A DNA stretch of 64,000 nt from an uncultured Alphaproteobacteria bacterium (GTDB lineage Bacteria > Pseudomonadota > Alphaproteobacteria > RF32 > CAG-239). Where the stretch lies: assembly GCA_944391505.1 (NCBI GenBank), contig CALXTV010000001.1, positions 139,952 through 203,951 on the forward strand, in the 5' to 3' direction. The number at the start of each line of letters is the position of its first letter. Positions within the stretch are counted from its first letter, which is position 1. Shown one piece after another: positions 44,062-51,190 of this stretch. Under the pieces are notes generated by a model. It was not told the origin of the DNA, made no database searches, and saw nothing but the letters and a program-made list of their open reading frames with translations. The position numbers were made by a program, and so were the translations under genes.

Positions 44062-44067
44062 CCGCGA

Positions 44068-45087
44068 TTATTCCCCTCTGAGATGATTTACTTTCATCAA
44101 GGCCAGCGAATGAACGGAAATCCGCCTTATCGCCCTGTCAAATTCACTCCTTGCCCGAGCTTCGGCCATCCAGCCGCTTAAAGCGGCATCGGCCGCGGCG
44201 TCTTTGTGCTGCGCTTCATCAAGCAGTCTGACGGCCTTTGCAATTTTGCCGGCGTCAACCAATTTTCTGGCCTTTTCAAGAACTTTGTCCTCTTCAAATT
44301 CCGGTGCTTCTTCCTTAACTCGCTTAACTTTGATAATCTCATTCAGCTTGTTGTTCAAACGATCTTTCCAGGTTTTGGCAAACGCCTCTTTCTGCTGTTC
44401 GAGCAGTTCGGCATAAATTTTGTTAAATTCGGCAGCCAAAGCCCTTTTGGATTTGATTCCCTTCGGCGCATATTGAACGATTTCTGCCACCGGCTGGCTG
44501 ATTTGCTCGTCGCCTTTTGCCAAAAGATCAAGAACTTCCGCCTCATAAACAAACGGATGCCCTTTGGCCGCCGCATCTTTAATCATCATCGTCGCGCTCA
44601 ATATCAACGCACCGTCATCGGAAATCTTCGTCAGCTTGTTCATCTGTGCTTCAGCCTTGTCCATTCGGGTCAAAAGCCCGAGCACAAGCGCCACGTCGGC
44701 CTTGGAATCAATGACGTTCAGATTCTGTTTTTCAATCGCGCTCAGCCTTTCTTTCATTTCGGCCAAAGCCGCATCGTCAATCATGACATTGGCGGTTGTC
44801 GGTGCCTGATTCTCCAGCCGGTACTGCATATCAGCAAGCTGCCGCTGCAAAGAAGCAACTTCCTGCCGCAGCACTTCCAGCGGATCAGGTTCCTGCACGG
44901 CGTTCCGCTGATGCAGTCCTTCCAGATAAACATAGGCTTTTTTAACCGCCTGCGGATAAGCCGCCGCGCCGATAACGGCCAAAATAACGACCAACCAGAC
45001 AAACAATTTTATTTTGGAAAAACCGGCCTTCGGTGCTTTTTCCGTAGCTGTTTTCTCTTTCGTCCCGGAATCCTCGGTTTTGACCAT
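44068..45087 (-). CDS. mic60: Alphaproteobacterial Mic60 (mitofilin-like) membrane protein
   Basis: The bacterial relative of mitochondrial Mic60, which bends membranes and contacts outer-membrane proteins. Layout: a charged cytoplasmic start, one transmembrane helix (KLFVWLVVILAVIGAAAY, about 28-45), a coiled coil (about 70-130, RQEVASLQRQLADMQYRLE) and a C-terminal helical region with the mitofilin-type end (GWMAEARARSEFDRAIRRIS). 339 residues. In related bacteria it lies next to hemC/hemD and near tsaD; here tsaD is the divergent neighbour and the haem genes are absent. The symbol is by family; no better one is known to me. Confidence 0.75.
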   Translation of the reverse strand: MVKTEDSGTKEKTATEKAPKAGFSKIKLFVWLVVILAVIGAAAYPQAVKKAYVYLEGLHQRNAVQEPDPLEVLRQEVASLQRQLADMQYRLENQAPTTANVMIDDAALAEMKERLSAIEKQNLNVIDSKADVALVLGLLTRMDKAEAQMNKLTKISDDGALILSATMMIKDAAAKGHPFVYEAEVLDLLAKGDEQISQPVAEIVQYAPKGIKSKRALAAEFNKIYAELLEQQKEAFAKTWKDRLNNKLNEIIKVKRVKEEAPEFEEDKVLEKARKLVDAGKIAKAVRLLDEAQHKDAAADAALSGWMAEARARSEFDRAIRRISVHSLALMKVNHLRGE

Positions 45088-45198
45088 TTCTCAATCCTTT
45101 TGCTGATAATTCTTGGCAATTTTTCAATTATAGTTTATTACTATGCCTATAATGTATTAAGAATTTGCAAAAACTTCAACAGATTTTAGGATATTCGG

Positions 45199-46275
45199 AT
45201 GATCGTTTTAGGGATAGAAAGCAGTTGCGACGAAACCGCCGCCGCCATTGTCAATGACCGGCGCGAGATTCTCGGCGAAAGCCTGCTTTCTCAGGAAGAG
45301 CACAAAGTTTTCGGCGGCGTGGTTCCCGAAATTGCGGCGCGGGCGCACCTTGAACATATTGACGAGATAATCGAGCTCTGCGTCAAACGTTCCGGCATAA
45401 AGCTGGAAGACCTCGACGCAATTGCCGCTTCTTCCGGTCCCGGCCTCATCGGCGGCGTCGTCGTCGGCGTCATGGCGGCCAAAGCTCTGGCTTTGGCGCT
45501 GAACAAACCCTTTGTCGCTGTCAATCATCTGGAAGGCCACGCGCTTGCCGCCCGTCTGACCAGCGACGTAAATTATCCCTATCTGCTGCTTTTGGTATCC
45601 GGCGGTCACTGCCAGATTCTAGTTGTTAAGGACGTCGGCGAATATGAACGTCTCGGCACCACCATTGACGACGCGGCCGGCGAGGCCTTCGACAAGGTTG
45701 CCAAAATGCTCGGCCTCGGTTATCCGGGCGGCCCGATGATTGAAAAAATGGCCGCCGTCGGCAATCCCGACCGCTTTGTTCTGCCGCGCCCGCTTATTGG
45801 TTCCGGCGACTGCAACCTTTCTTTTTCCGGGTTGAAAACCGCCGTGCGCAAAATCATTGAATCTTATGCCGAAGACGGCAACATCGAACACGCCATTATG
45901 CGCAAACGCGAAGCTGCCGACATCTGCGCCGCCTTTCAGGTTGCCGCCACCGACTGCCTGACCCGCAAGCTGGCCAAAGCAGTCACCTATTTCAAAGAAA
46001 AATATCCCGAAGGCAAAGATTTGGTTGTTTCCGGCGGTGTGGCCGCCAACACGTTTTTGCGCGGCAAGCTGAAAGAACTGGCCGACAAAAACGGTCTGGA
46101 ATTTTCCGCCCCGCCGATACGTTTCTGCACCGACAACGGCGTAATGATTGCCTGGGCCGGATTGGAAAGATTTGCCAAAGGTTACACCAACGACCTCGAT
46201 TTCAAACCGCGTCCCCGCTGGCCGCTGGACGACAAAGCGCCCAAAGCCGCCGGAGCCGGAGGAGTAAAAGCATAA
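45199..46275 (+). CDS. tsaD: tRNA N6-adenosine threonylcarbamoyltransferase TsaD
   Basis: It installs t6A37 on tRNAs that read ANN codons, together with TsaB (58832-59497), TsaC and TsaE. The start MIVLGIESSCDETAAA is diagnostic. The metal site HxxxH is in NHLEGHALA, ATPase motifs SGGHCQI and GGVAANTFLR follow. 358 residues with a short glycine/alanine-rich end. The nth start codon overlaps the stop (TAATG). Confidence 0.98.
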   Translation: MIVLGIESSCDETAAAIVNDRREILGESLLSQEEHKVFGGVVPEIAARAHLEHIDEIIELCVKRSGIKLEDLDAIAASSGPGLIGGVVVGVMAAKALALALNKPFVAVNHLEGHALAARLTSDVNYPYLLLLVSGGHCQILVVKDVGEYERLGTTIDDAAGEAFDKVAKMLGLGYPGGPMIEKMAAVGNPDRFVLPRPLIGSGDCNLSFSGLKTAVRKIIESYAEDGNIEHAIMRKREAADICAAFQVAATDCLTRKLAKAVTYFKEKYPEGKDLVVSGGVAANTFLRGKLKELADKNGLEFSAPPIRFCTDNGVMIAWAGLERFAKGYTNDLDFKPRPRWPLDDKAPKAAGAGGVKA

Positions 46276-46910
46276 TGCGCAGCAAAAAAGAAATTATGGA
46301 GATTATGGACATTTTCAATCAGCGCGACCCCAATCCGCGCTGCGAACTTGACTACCAAAACGCCTATACGCTGCTGGTGGCGGTCGTTTTGTCCGCACAG
46401 GCTACCGACAAAGGCGTCAACAAAGCCACCAAAGCCCTGTTTGCGGTTGCCGACACCCCGCAGAAAATGCTTGCTCTCGGCATTGACAAACTCAAAGAAT
46501 ACATCAAAACCATCGGCCTGTTCAACAACAAGGCCAAAAGCATTATGGCTCTGAGCAAAGATCTGGTCGACAAATACGGCGGCGAAGTTCCGCATAACCG
46601 CGAAGCTTTGGAAAGCCTCGCCGGGGTCGGACGCAAAACCGCCAACGTCGTCTTAAACGTCTGGTTCGGCGAACCGACGCTGGCCGTCGATACCCATGTC
46701 ATGCGCATTTCGCACCGGCTTGACTTCAGCCGCGGCAAAACCCCGCTGGAAGTAGAAAAAGACCTGCTGAAAGTCCTGCCCGCCAACTATGCCAAAAACG
46801 CCAATCACTGGCTGGTGCTGTTCGGACGCTATATCTGCAAGGCCCAGCGGCCGGATTGCGCCGAATGCCCGATTGCCGCTTACTGCCATTGTCCGGACAA
46901 ACGAATTTAG
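46275..46910 (+). CDS. nth: Endonuclease III
   Basis: A DNA glycosylase/AP lyase for oxidised pyrimidines. The helix-hairpin-helix LAGVGRKTANVVL contains the catalytic Lys, VDTHVMRISHRL the catalytic Asp, and the C-terminus holds the 4Fe-4S loop CX6CX2CX5C (CKAQRPDCAECPIAAYC). 211 residues, typical. Coupled to tsaD by a 1-base overlap. A bidirectional terminator follows. Confidence 0.97.
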   Translation: MRSKKEIMEIMDIFNQRDPNPRCELDYQNAYTLLVAVVLSAQATDKGVNKATKALFAVADTPQKMLALGIDKLKEYIKTIGLFNNKAKSIMALSKDLVDKYGGEVPHNREALESLAGVGRKTANVVLNVWFGEPTLAVDTHVMRISHRLDFSRGKTPLEVEKDLLKVLPANYAKNANHWLVLFGRYICKAQRPDCAECPIAAYCHCPDKRI

Positions 46911-46913
46911 CCA

Positions 46914-46943
46914 AACGCCGCAACCGAAATTGCGGCGTTCTTT
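46914..46943. terminator. Bidirectional terminator between nth and HTH copy 2
   Basis: AACGCCGCAA (46914-46923) and TTGCGGCGTT (46930-46939) with CTTTTC after it; serves both convergent genes. Confidence 0.8.
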
Positions 46944-46946
46944 TCT

Positions 46947-47183
46947 TTAATCGGTCAGTTCCACTTTCAGACGCTTGTTCAGGCAGAAACAAATATTGTT
47001 TACTTCGCCGAGAAAGCGCAATTTACCGCTTAAATGATCTTCAACAACGGTCAGCGGTATTTTGCTTTGCTCGCTGAACTCTTCCGGTGTCAGATGCCGT
47101 TCTTCCAAAGCCTGATGGAAACTCTTACCGTACTCTGAACGCAACTGCTGCAAATTTTGTTTTCTGATTTGTTTATCTAACAT
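46947..47183 (-). CDS. Small HTH protein with RNA leader, copy 2
   Basis: 78 residues, paralogue of 25774-26007. MLDKQIRKQNLQQLRSEYGK is followed by the same Cro/C1-like HTH; the last 48 residues are identical in the two proteins. The start 47183 has AGAAAGG 8 bases upstream and matches the start of copy 1. However, the frame is open further up to an ATG at 47279 that has a perfect TAAGGAG site, which would give a 110-residue protein with an extra MLNNLFNQMCPVIFNPPFM-type N-terminus. That second ribosome site can pair with the leader, so start choice may be regulated. The target is unknown. Confidence 0.82.
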   Translation of the reverse strand: MLDKQIRKQNLQQLRSEYGKSFHQALEERHLTPEEFSEQSKIPLTVVEDHLSGKLRFLGEVNNICFCLNKRLKVELTD

Positions 47184-47426
47184 AACAACAACCTTTCTAA
47201 ATCCGTATCCGGTTCGGTTTTGCATAAAAGGAGGGTTGAAAATAACCGGACACATTTGGTTAAAAAGATTGTTAAGCATAAAAACTCCTTACAAAACCAG
47301 CACACTTATTCGTCCGCAAAAGCGGCTTATTTCGCGTCATCCTCCACGAATGGAGGTTATAATTGGTTCTCTATAAGGAGTTTCGACACTCCGCCATCGG
47401 ACTAACCATTTCCTTTGGCAGAAATG
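47184..47426 (-). ncRNA. Structured RNA leader, copy 2 (duplicated element)
   Basis: Minus strand, same order as copy 1: GCCA/TGGT (47405-47419), GGAGT/ACTCC (47377-47392), CCTCCA-ttcg-TGGAGG (47341-47356), CCGC-tttt-GCGG (47314-47325), with identical joining segments ATGACGCGAAATAAG and ACGAATAAG. The second hairpin shows a compensatory change against copy 1 (C-G to T-A). In place of a terminator, the 3' side of that hairpin (AAACTCCTTA) is a perfect ten-base complement of TAAGGAGTTT, the ribosome site of the upstream ATG at 47279. Bases between about 47184 and 47279 form the optional N-terminal coding extension. Confidence 0.68.
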
Positions 47427-47454
47427 ATTATAAAAGTTAAATCCTAATTTTCAA
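47427..47454 (-). promoter_or_regulatory. Promoter of RNA leader copy 2
   Basis: Minus strand: -35 TTGAAA (47449-47454), 16-base spacer, -10 TATAAT (47427-47432). Confidence 0.68.
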
Positions 47455-47462
47455 TGAAGATT

Positions 47463-48017
47463 TTATCTCTTGCGGCGCAGCAGAATATACAGCGCACCGC
47501 TGCCGCCCAGTTTAACGTCCGGATGTCGAAACGCCAGAATCAACGGTCGCAGCTCCCGGGTATTCAACCATTGCGGCACTTTTTCCTTCAACAATCCTTT
47601 AAAGGCCAGAACATCGTCATTGTCATCATGCGCCAGACCCTTGCCGGTAATAATCAGCACACAGCGCTTTTGCGCCAGATAGGCTTTTTTAATAAAATCG
47701 CCAACCGCCGTATAAGCCCTGTCTTCCGTATAACCGTGTAAATCAAGCGTTGCCTCGACCGCAAAATCGCCGCGTTTAAACCGCCGCGCCATGGCGCCGT
47801 CAATATCGGCAAGCTGTCCCTCCCGCAGTTCGCCCAGCGCATTGCCCCGATACACTTCATTCAGTCGCACCATCGGTTCCACTTCTTTGATAATCACGCT
47901 TTTGGCCGGCTGTTCCGGCGGCTGTTCGGTTTTTTCCACGCCGCCGGCAAATTCCGCCCAAAAATCCTTATCTTCCTGACTTGGTTCGCGGTTTAGATTT
48001 AGCTTTTCCATCTTCAT
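47463..48017 (-). CDS. Smr-domain protein
   Basis: A putative nuclease or nucleic-acid-binding protein of the Smr/MutS2-C family. The C-terminal domain (about 85-182) has the motifs LDLHGYTEDRAY and VLIITGKG, where the histidine and the GKG loop define the family. The first 80 residues are acidic and probably flexible. 184 residues. The start overlaps the preceding membrane-protein gene by 50 bases; ATG 48011, two codons later, is an alternative. It closes the timA-mltA-membrane protein-smr series that is typical downstream of secB in Alphaproteobacteria. Confidence 0.9.
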   Translation of the reverse strand: MKMEKLNLNREPSQEDKDFWAEFAGGVEKTEQPPEQPAKSVIIKEVEPMVRLNEVYRGNALGELREGQLADIDGAMARRFKRGDFAVEATLDLHGYTEDRAYTAVGDFIKKAYLAQKRCVLIITGKGLAHDDNDDVLAFKGLLKEKVPQWLNTRELRPLILAFRHPDVKLGGSGALYILLRRKR

Positions 48018-48516
48018 CGGGCGATTCTTCTTTTTGTTCTTCCTCTTTTTCTTCTTTGTGCTCGGTCATAAATTCCGAAAAATTCAAAACCACAAAATCT
48101 TTCCAGTCACCCTCCGGCGAAACGCAGCCGAGTTTCTTGTTTTCGGCATTTACAAATACCAAACCGCCGAAATTCCACAAATTATCGCAGTTCTCATAAC
48201 CGGAAGTGATATACCTTTTGGTTCTTTCAATCAGCCGCCGATAGATTTTTTTCTTAAAATAAGTGCTGTAAACTGAAATCATTGCCACAATAAACAGCAG
48301 ACCGAACAAAACCCCGACTGAAAAAATCAGCAGCAGACCGACCAGCACCGGCACCAATATCGGCAACAGACATTCCCAGGGGTCATAAACCGGCGACCCC
48401 GGCCGGTTAATTTTACCGTAGTCCAGATAAATCCGCAGCTTATCGTTTTCAATCGCCCGGTTCAGGGCCTTATAAATCAGCATATCCGCCTTGCTTACTC
48501 TTTTTTTCTCCGGCAT
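47968..48516 (-). CDS. Two-helix membrane protein of unknown function
   Basis: 182 residues: a soluble N-terminal part (about 1-48), two close transmembrane helices (about 50-85, LLPILVPVLVGLLLIFSVGVLFGLLFIVAMI), given here by position, a basic middle and a very acidic tail (EHKEEKEEEQKEESPDEDG). No family is recognised. It is joined to mltA (its start codon overlaps the mltA stop) and to smr. The place between mltA and smr suggests an envelope role, but this is only context. Confidence 0.7.
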   Translation of the reverse strand: MPEKKRVSKADMLIYKALNRAIENDKLRIYLDYGKINRPGSPVYDPWECLLPILVPVLVGLLLIFSVGVLFGLLFIVAMISVYSTYFKKKIYRRLIERTKRYITSGYENCDNLWNFGGLVFVNAENKKLGCVSPEGDWKDFVVLNFSEFMTEHKEEKEEEQKEESPDEDGKAKSKPRTKSGR

Positions 48517-49709
48517 CAGTTTCTAACCTCCGTCTTTTTCGGCAGCATAATAAAATAACGCCCGGCCGAATTCATCCGTCCGGCATAGTCCAAAACGTCA
48601 TCTTTGCCGGAACCCCAGAAATAATCGCCGCGTACGGCACCTTTAATCGCGCCGCCGATATCCTGCGCCACCACCAGCTTTTCGATTTTTTCCCTGTCCG
48701 GTCCCGTCGTTTCCAGCCACAACAGCGAACCAAGCGGAATATAGCGGCGGTCTACCGCCAGCGAACGCCCCGCGCGCAGCGGCACGCCCTGCGCCCCGAT
48801 AGGTCCTTCAGCGTCAACCAGCCGGTGAAAAACAAAACGCTTGTTCTCGGCCATGTTGTCCAAAGCCAACTGCCCGTTTCTTTTCAGCCATTGTTTGATT
48901 TTACCCATTGATGCTTCGCCGGGTTTGATAAGTCCCTTGCTCAGCAGAATACTGCCGATTCCCTTAAACGCATGACCGTTGTTATCGGCATAACCGATAC
49001 GCACCTTGCGGCCGTCGTCAAGATCGGCCACCGCGGAACCCTGAATCTGCATAACGTAAATGTCAACCGGATCGTCACCCCACAGCAAAACCGGCGCATC
49101 GCCCGCACCCGCCTCAATTTCTGCCCGGGTATAATAAGGAACAAGCCTTTGTCCCTCAACCCGGCCGACGTATCTTTTCGAAGCCTGAGTTTCGTCAAAA
49201 TCACGCAGGTTAAATTCTATCAGATCATTCGGTCGGCCATAAATCGGATATTTGTAACGGTCGTTTTTATGATAAGACGCATTCAGCGACGATTCATAAT
49301 ATGATGTGAATTTCCCGATTTCGTTTCCTTTTTCTACAACTAAATTAGGAATAAAATTCTTCTCGACAAAGTTCCGGAAATCTTCAGACGTATGAATGTT
49401 GCGTGCGGCAAAATCCCGACAGATGGCCTGGTAATCGGCTGTCGGAATCTTTATCTTTGCATTGGAAAGATACTGATTTTTTTCATTGCTGATTTTGGCA
49501 CATGAATCGGCAAAAGCGCGCGCCGCCTGGCTCAAATCGTCATGCCTCCAGTTGCCGAGTGCGCCGAAAGTTGTCGGCAGCAGTTCAATTTCCGGCACCG
49601 TTTCCGCCACCGTCGGTTTTTCCGCGGACGGCTCTTTTTTCGGTTCCTCGTCTTTTCCGCAGGCAAACAGCAGCAGAGAGAAAAAGGCTATATAAAAAAT
49701 ACGGTTCAT
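48516..49709 (-). CDS. mltA: Membrane-bound lytic murein transglycosylase A
   Basis: It cleaves peptidoglycan glycan strands to give 1,6-anhydro-muropeptides; AmpG (54732-56015) would import these. It is a lipoprotein: signal with lipobox LLFAC (Cys17). The MltA domain spans about 95-280 (FTSYYESSLNASYHKND, RVEGQRLVPYYTRAEIEAG), and the 3D domain about 290-390 (VDRRYIPLGSLLWLET, AQDIGGAIKGAVRGDYFWG) holds the conserved aspartates. 397 residues. The start overlaps the timA stop by one base. Confidence 0.95.
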   Translation of the reverse strand: MNRIFYIAFFSLLLFACGKDEEPKKEPSAEKPTVAETVPEIELLPTTFGALGNWRHDDLSQAARAFADSCAKISNEKNQYLSNAKIKIPTADYQAICRDFAARNIHTSEDFRNFVEKNFIPNLVVEKGNEIGKFTSYYESSLNASYHKNDRYKYPIYGRPNDLIEFNLRDFDETQASKRYVGRVEGQRLVPYYTRAEIEAGAGDAPVLLWGDDPVDIYVMQIQGSAVADLDDGRKVRIGYADNNGHAFKGIGSILLSKGLIKPGEASMGKIKQWLKRNGQLALDNMAENKRFVFHRLVDAEGPIGAQGVPLRAGRSLAVDRRYIPLGSLLWLETTGPDREKIEKLVVAQDIGGAIKGAVRGDYFWGSGKDDVLDYAGRMNSAGRYFIMLPKKTEVRN

Positions 49710-50377
49710 TATTTCTTTGTCGATACTAACAACCAGTTGGGATTAGTGGAGGTAACGGCACGCTCAAAGGTCCAGTTGTCGGTAATGTTCTGAATAAAGT
49801 TCTCATCGCCTTCGATAACTTCACCGTCTTTGTTTTTAAGAATATTGACCTGTTCGCTGACAAACTTGACCGTAATTTTGGCCACTTCGCTCTTGCTGAT
49901 TTTGGCATTGATAATTTCCACGTCGTCAAAACCGATAAAGTCGGTTTCCGAAGTAATGCCTTCGGCCTTGCGTTTTTCGATAATCTCCTGAAACTTTTTC
50001 AACAGCGACTTGCTGACCAGCATTTCCAGCGTTTCGACATCACCTTTGCTGAAGGCCGAAATGATAATTTCAAAAGCCCGCTTGGCGCCGGTCAAAAACT
50101 TTTCACGACTGAAACCGGGAATTTTGGCCAAGACCTTATCGACTTCGCTGAGCTCTTCTTCCGGAACCTTAACTTCTTCTTTTTCGCGGTTTTGCACATC
50201 GGCAGCGGCGTTTTTCTCGGCCTCTTTGACAATCATGTCAAAAATCTTTGCCGCGTTTTCGTCCGAAATCTTGTGTTGTTCAAAATTATCGGGGCGCGTT
50301 CCGAGCAGATTTTTGAGCTTGCTGAAAACCAGCACGACAACCACCAGCAGAATTATAATATCCAAATAAGCAGCCAT
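49709..50377 (-). CDS. timA: Tim44-domain protein TimA
   Basis: An alphaproteobacterial protein related to mitochondrial Tim44, anchored at the inner membrane. One N-terminal helix (YLDIIILLVVVVLVFSKL) is followed by a charged linker and the C-terminal Tim44 domain (about 100-222, ETDFIGFDDVEIINAKISK and FIQNITDNWTFERAV). 222 residues. Divergent from secB and followed by mltA, the standard order. Confidence 0.92.
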   Translation of the reverse strand: MAAYLDIIILLVVVVLVFSKLKNLLGTRPDNFEQHKISDENAAKIFDMIVKEAEKNAAADVQNREKEEVKVPEEELSEVDKVLAKIPGFSREKFLTGAKRAFEIIISAFSKGDVETLEMLVSKSLLKKFQEIIEKRKAEGITSETDFIGFDDVEIINAKISKSEVAKITVKFVSEQVNILKNKDGEVIEGDENFIQNITDNWTFERAVTSTNPNWLLVSTKK

Positions 50378-50521
50378 TTTTCCCTCATTGAAATTCTAAT
50401 CGTTATCTACCATTTAATATATAGCCTAATTCCGGTTATTATCAACCATAATTATTTGACGACTGACATTATTTATTGTATTGCTAAGATAATTAATATC
50501 AGCCTGTTAGGAGACATTTTA

Positions 50522-50998
50522 ATGAGTAAAGAAAATAAAACCAGCAACGACAACGAACAGCCTGCCGGACACGAGGGGCAAAACCAGCCGGCAATCCTGA
50601 TTAACACCCAGTATATCAAGGATTTGTCTTTGGAAATTCCGCATGCGCCGGAAATTTTCAGAGAAATCAAATCGGCACCGGAAGTTCAGATTAATGTCGA
50701 AGTCGGTTATCAGACATTGGAAAACAATTTTTACAACGTTGAGCTGAAATTAAATATGGACGGCGACGTCAACCATCAGAAGCTCTTTATTTTGGAACTG
50801 ACCTATTCGGCCGTTGTTGCGCTGAATGTTCCGGCCGAACATCTGGAACCGGTGTTGATGATTGAAATTCCGCGCCTGATTTTCCCGTTTGCACGCAACG
50901 TCGTAACCAACTGCCTGGTTGAAGGCGGCCTCCCGCCCTTCATGATTAACCCGATTGATTTTGTAACCATGTACAACAATCGCAAAAACAGAAAATAA
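50522..50998 (+). CDS. secB: Protein-export chaperone SecB
   Basis: SecB holds precursor proteins unfolded for SecA. Family blocks: QYIKDLSLEIPHAPEIF near the start, VEVGYQTLENNFYNVELKL and the end FPFARNVVTNCLVEGGLPP with MINPIDFVTMY. 158 residues. The ATG at 50522 has AGGAG 8 bases upstream; the frame is open for over 300 bases before it, overlapping timA, but there it is not conserved. A possible promoter TTGACG-17-TATTGC lies at about 50457-50485. Confidence 0.97.
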   Translation: MSKENKTSNDNEQPAGHEGQNQPAILINTQYIKDLSLEIPHAPEIFREIKSAPEVQINVEVGYQTLENNFYNVELKLNMDGDVNHQKLFILELTYSAVVALNVPAEHLEPVLMIEIPRLIFPFARNVVTNCLVEGGLPPFMINPIDFVTMYNNRKNRK

Positions 50999-51006
50999 AA
51001 TCAAAT

Positions 51007-51034
51007 ATCCCCGCCAAAAGCGGGGATTATTTTC
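51007..51034 (+). terminator. Intrinsic terminator after secB
   Basis: ATCCCCGC (51007-51014), loop CAAAA, GCGGGGAT (51020-51027), then TATTTTCC. Confidence 0.85.
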
Positions 51035-51063
51035 CTGCACAAGTTGACCGCTATACGAGAGTT

Positions 51064-51190
51064 AAAAAAGTTTGGAGAATGAGGTGTATAGTAAGATTTA
51101 AGAGTGAAAAAAGCGGAGCATACATAAACGTATGTGAGCATTTTTTCAACTCGCAAAATCTGTACTAGACGCCCATTATACAAGCTTTTT
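51064..51190. repeat. Long imperfect palindrome between secB and nrdB
   Basis: About 127 bases that fold on themselves around CATAC-ataaac-GTATG (51119-51134). The left arm AGATTT-aa-GAGT-GAAAAAA-GC pairs with the right arm read as AGATTT-tgc-GAGT-TGAAAAAA-tGC, and outward GGTGTATAGTA with GGCGTCTAGTA and AAAAAGTTTGGAGAATG with AAAAAGCTTGTATAATG. The outer right arm recurs at the 3' end of xerD (38996-39030). It looks like a non-coding repeat element of the REP/MITE sort; it may also end nrdB transcription. Confidence 0.6.

Noticed and set aside
50192..50521. N-terminal extension of SecB in frame
   Set aside because: It overlaps timA on the other strand, and the ATG at 50522 has a strong AGGAG and fits the family length.
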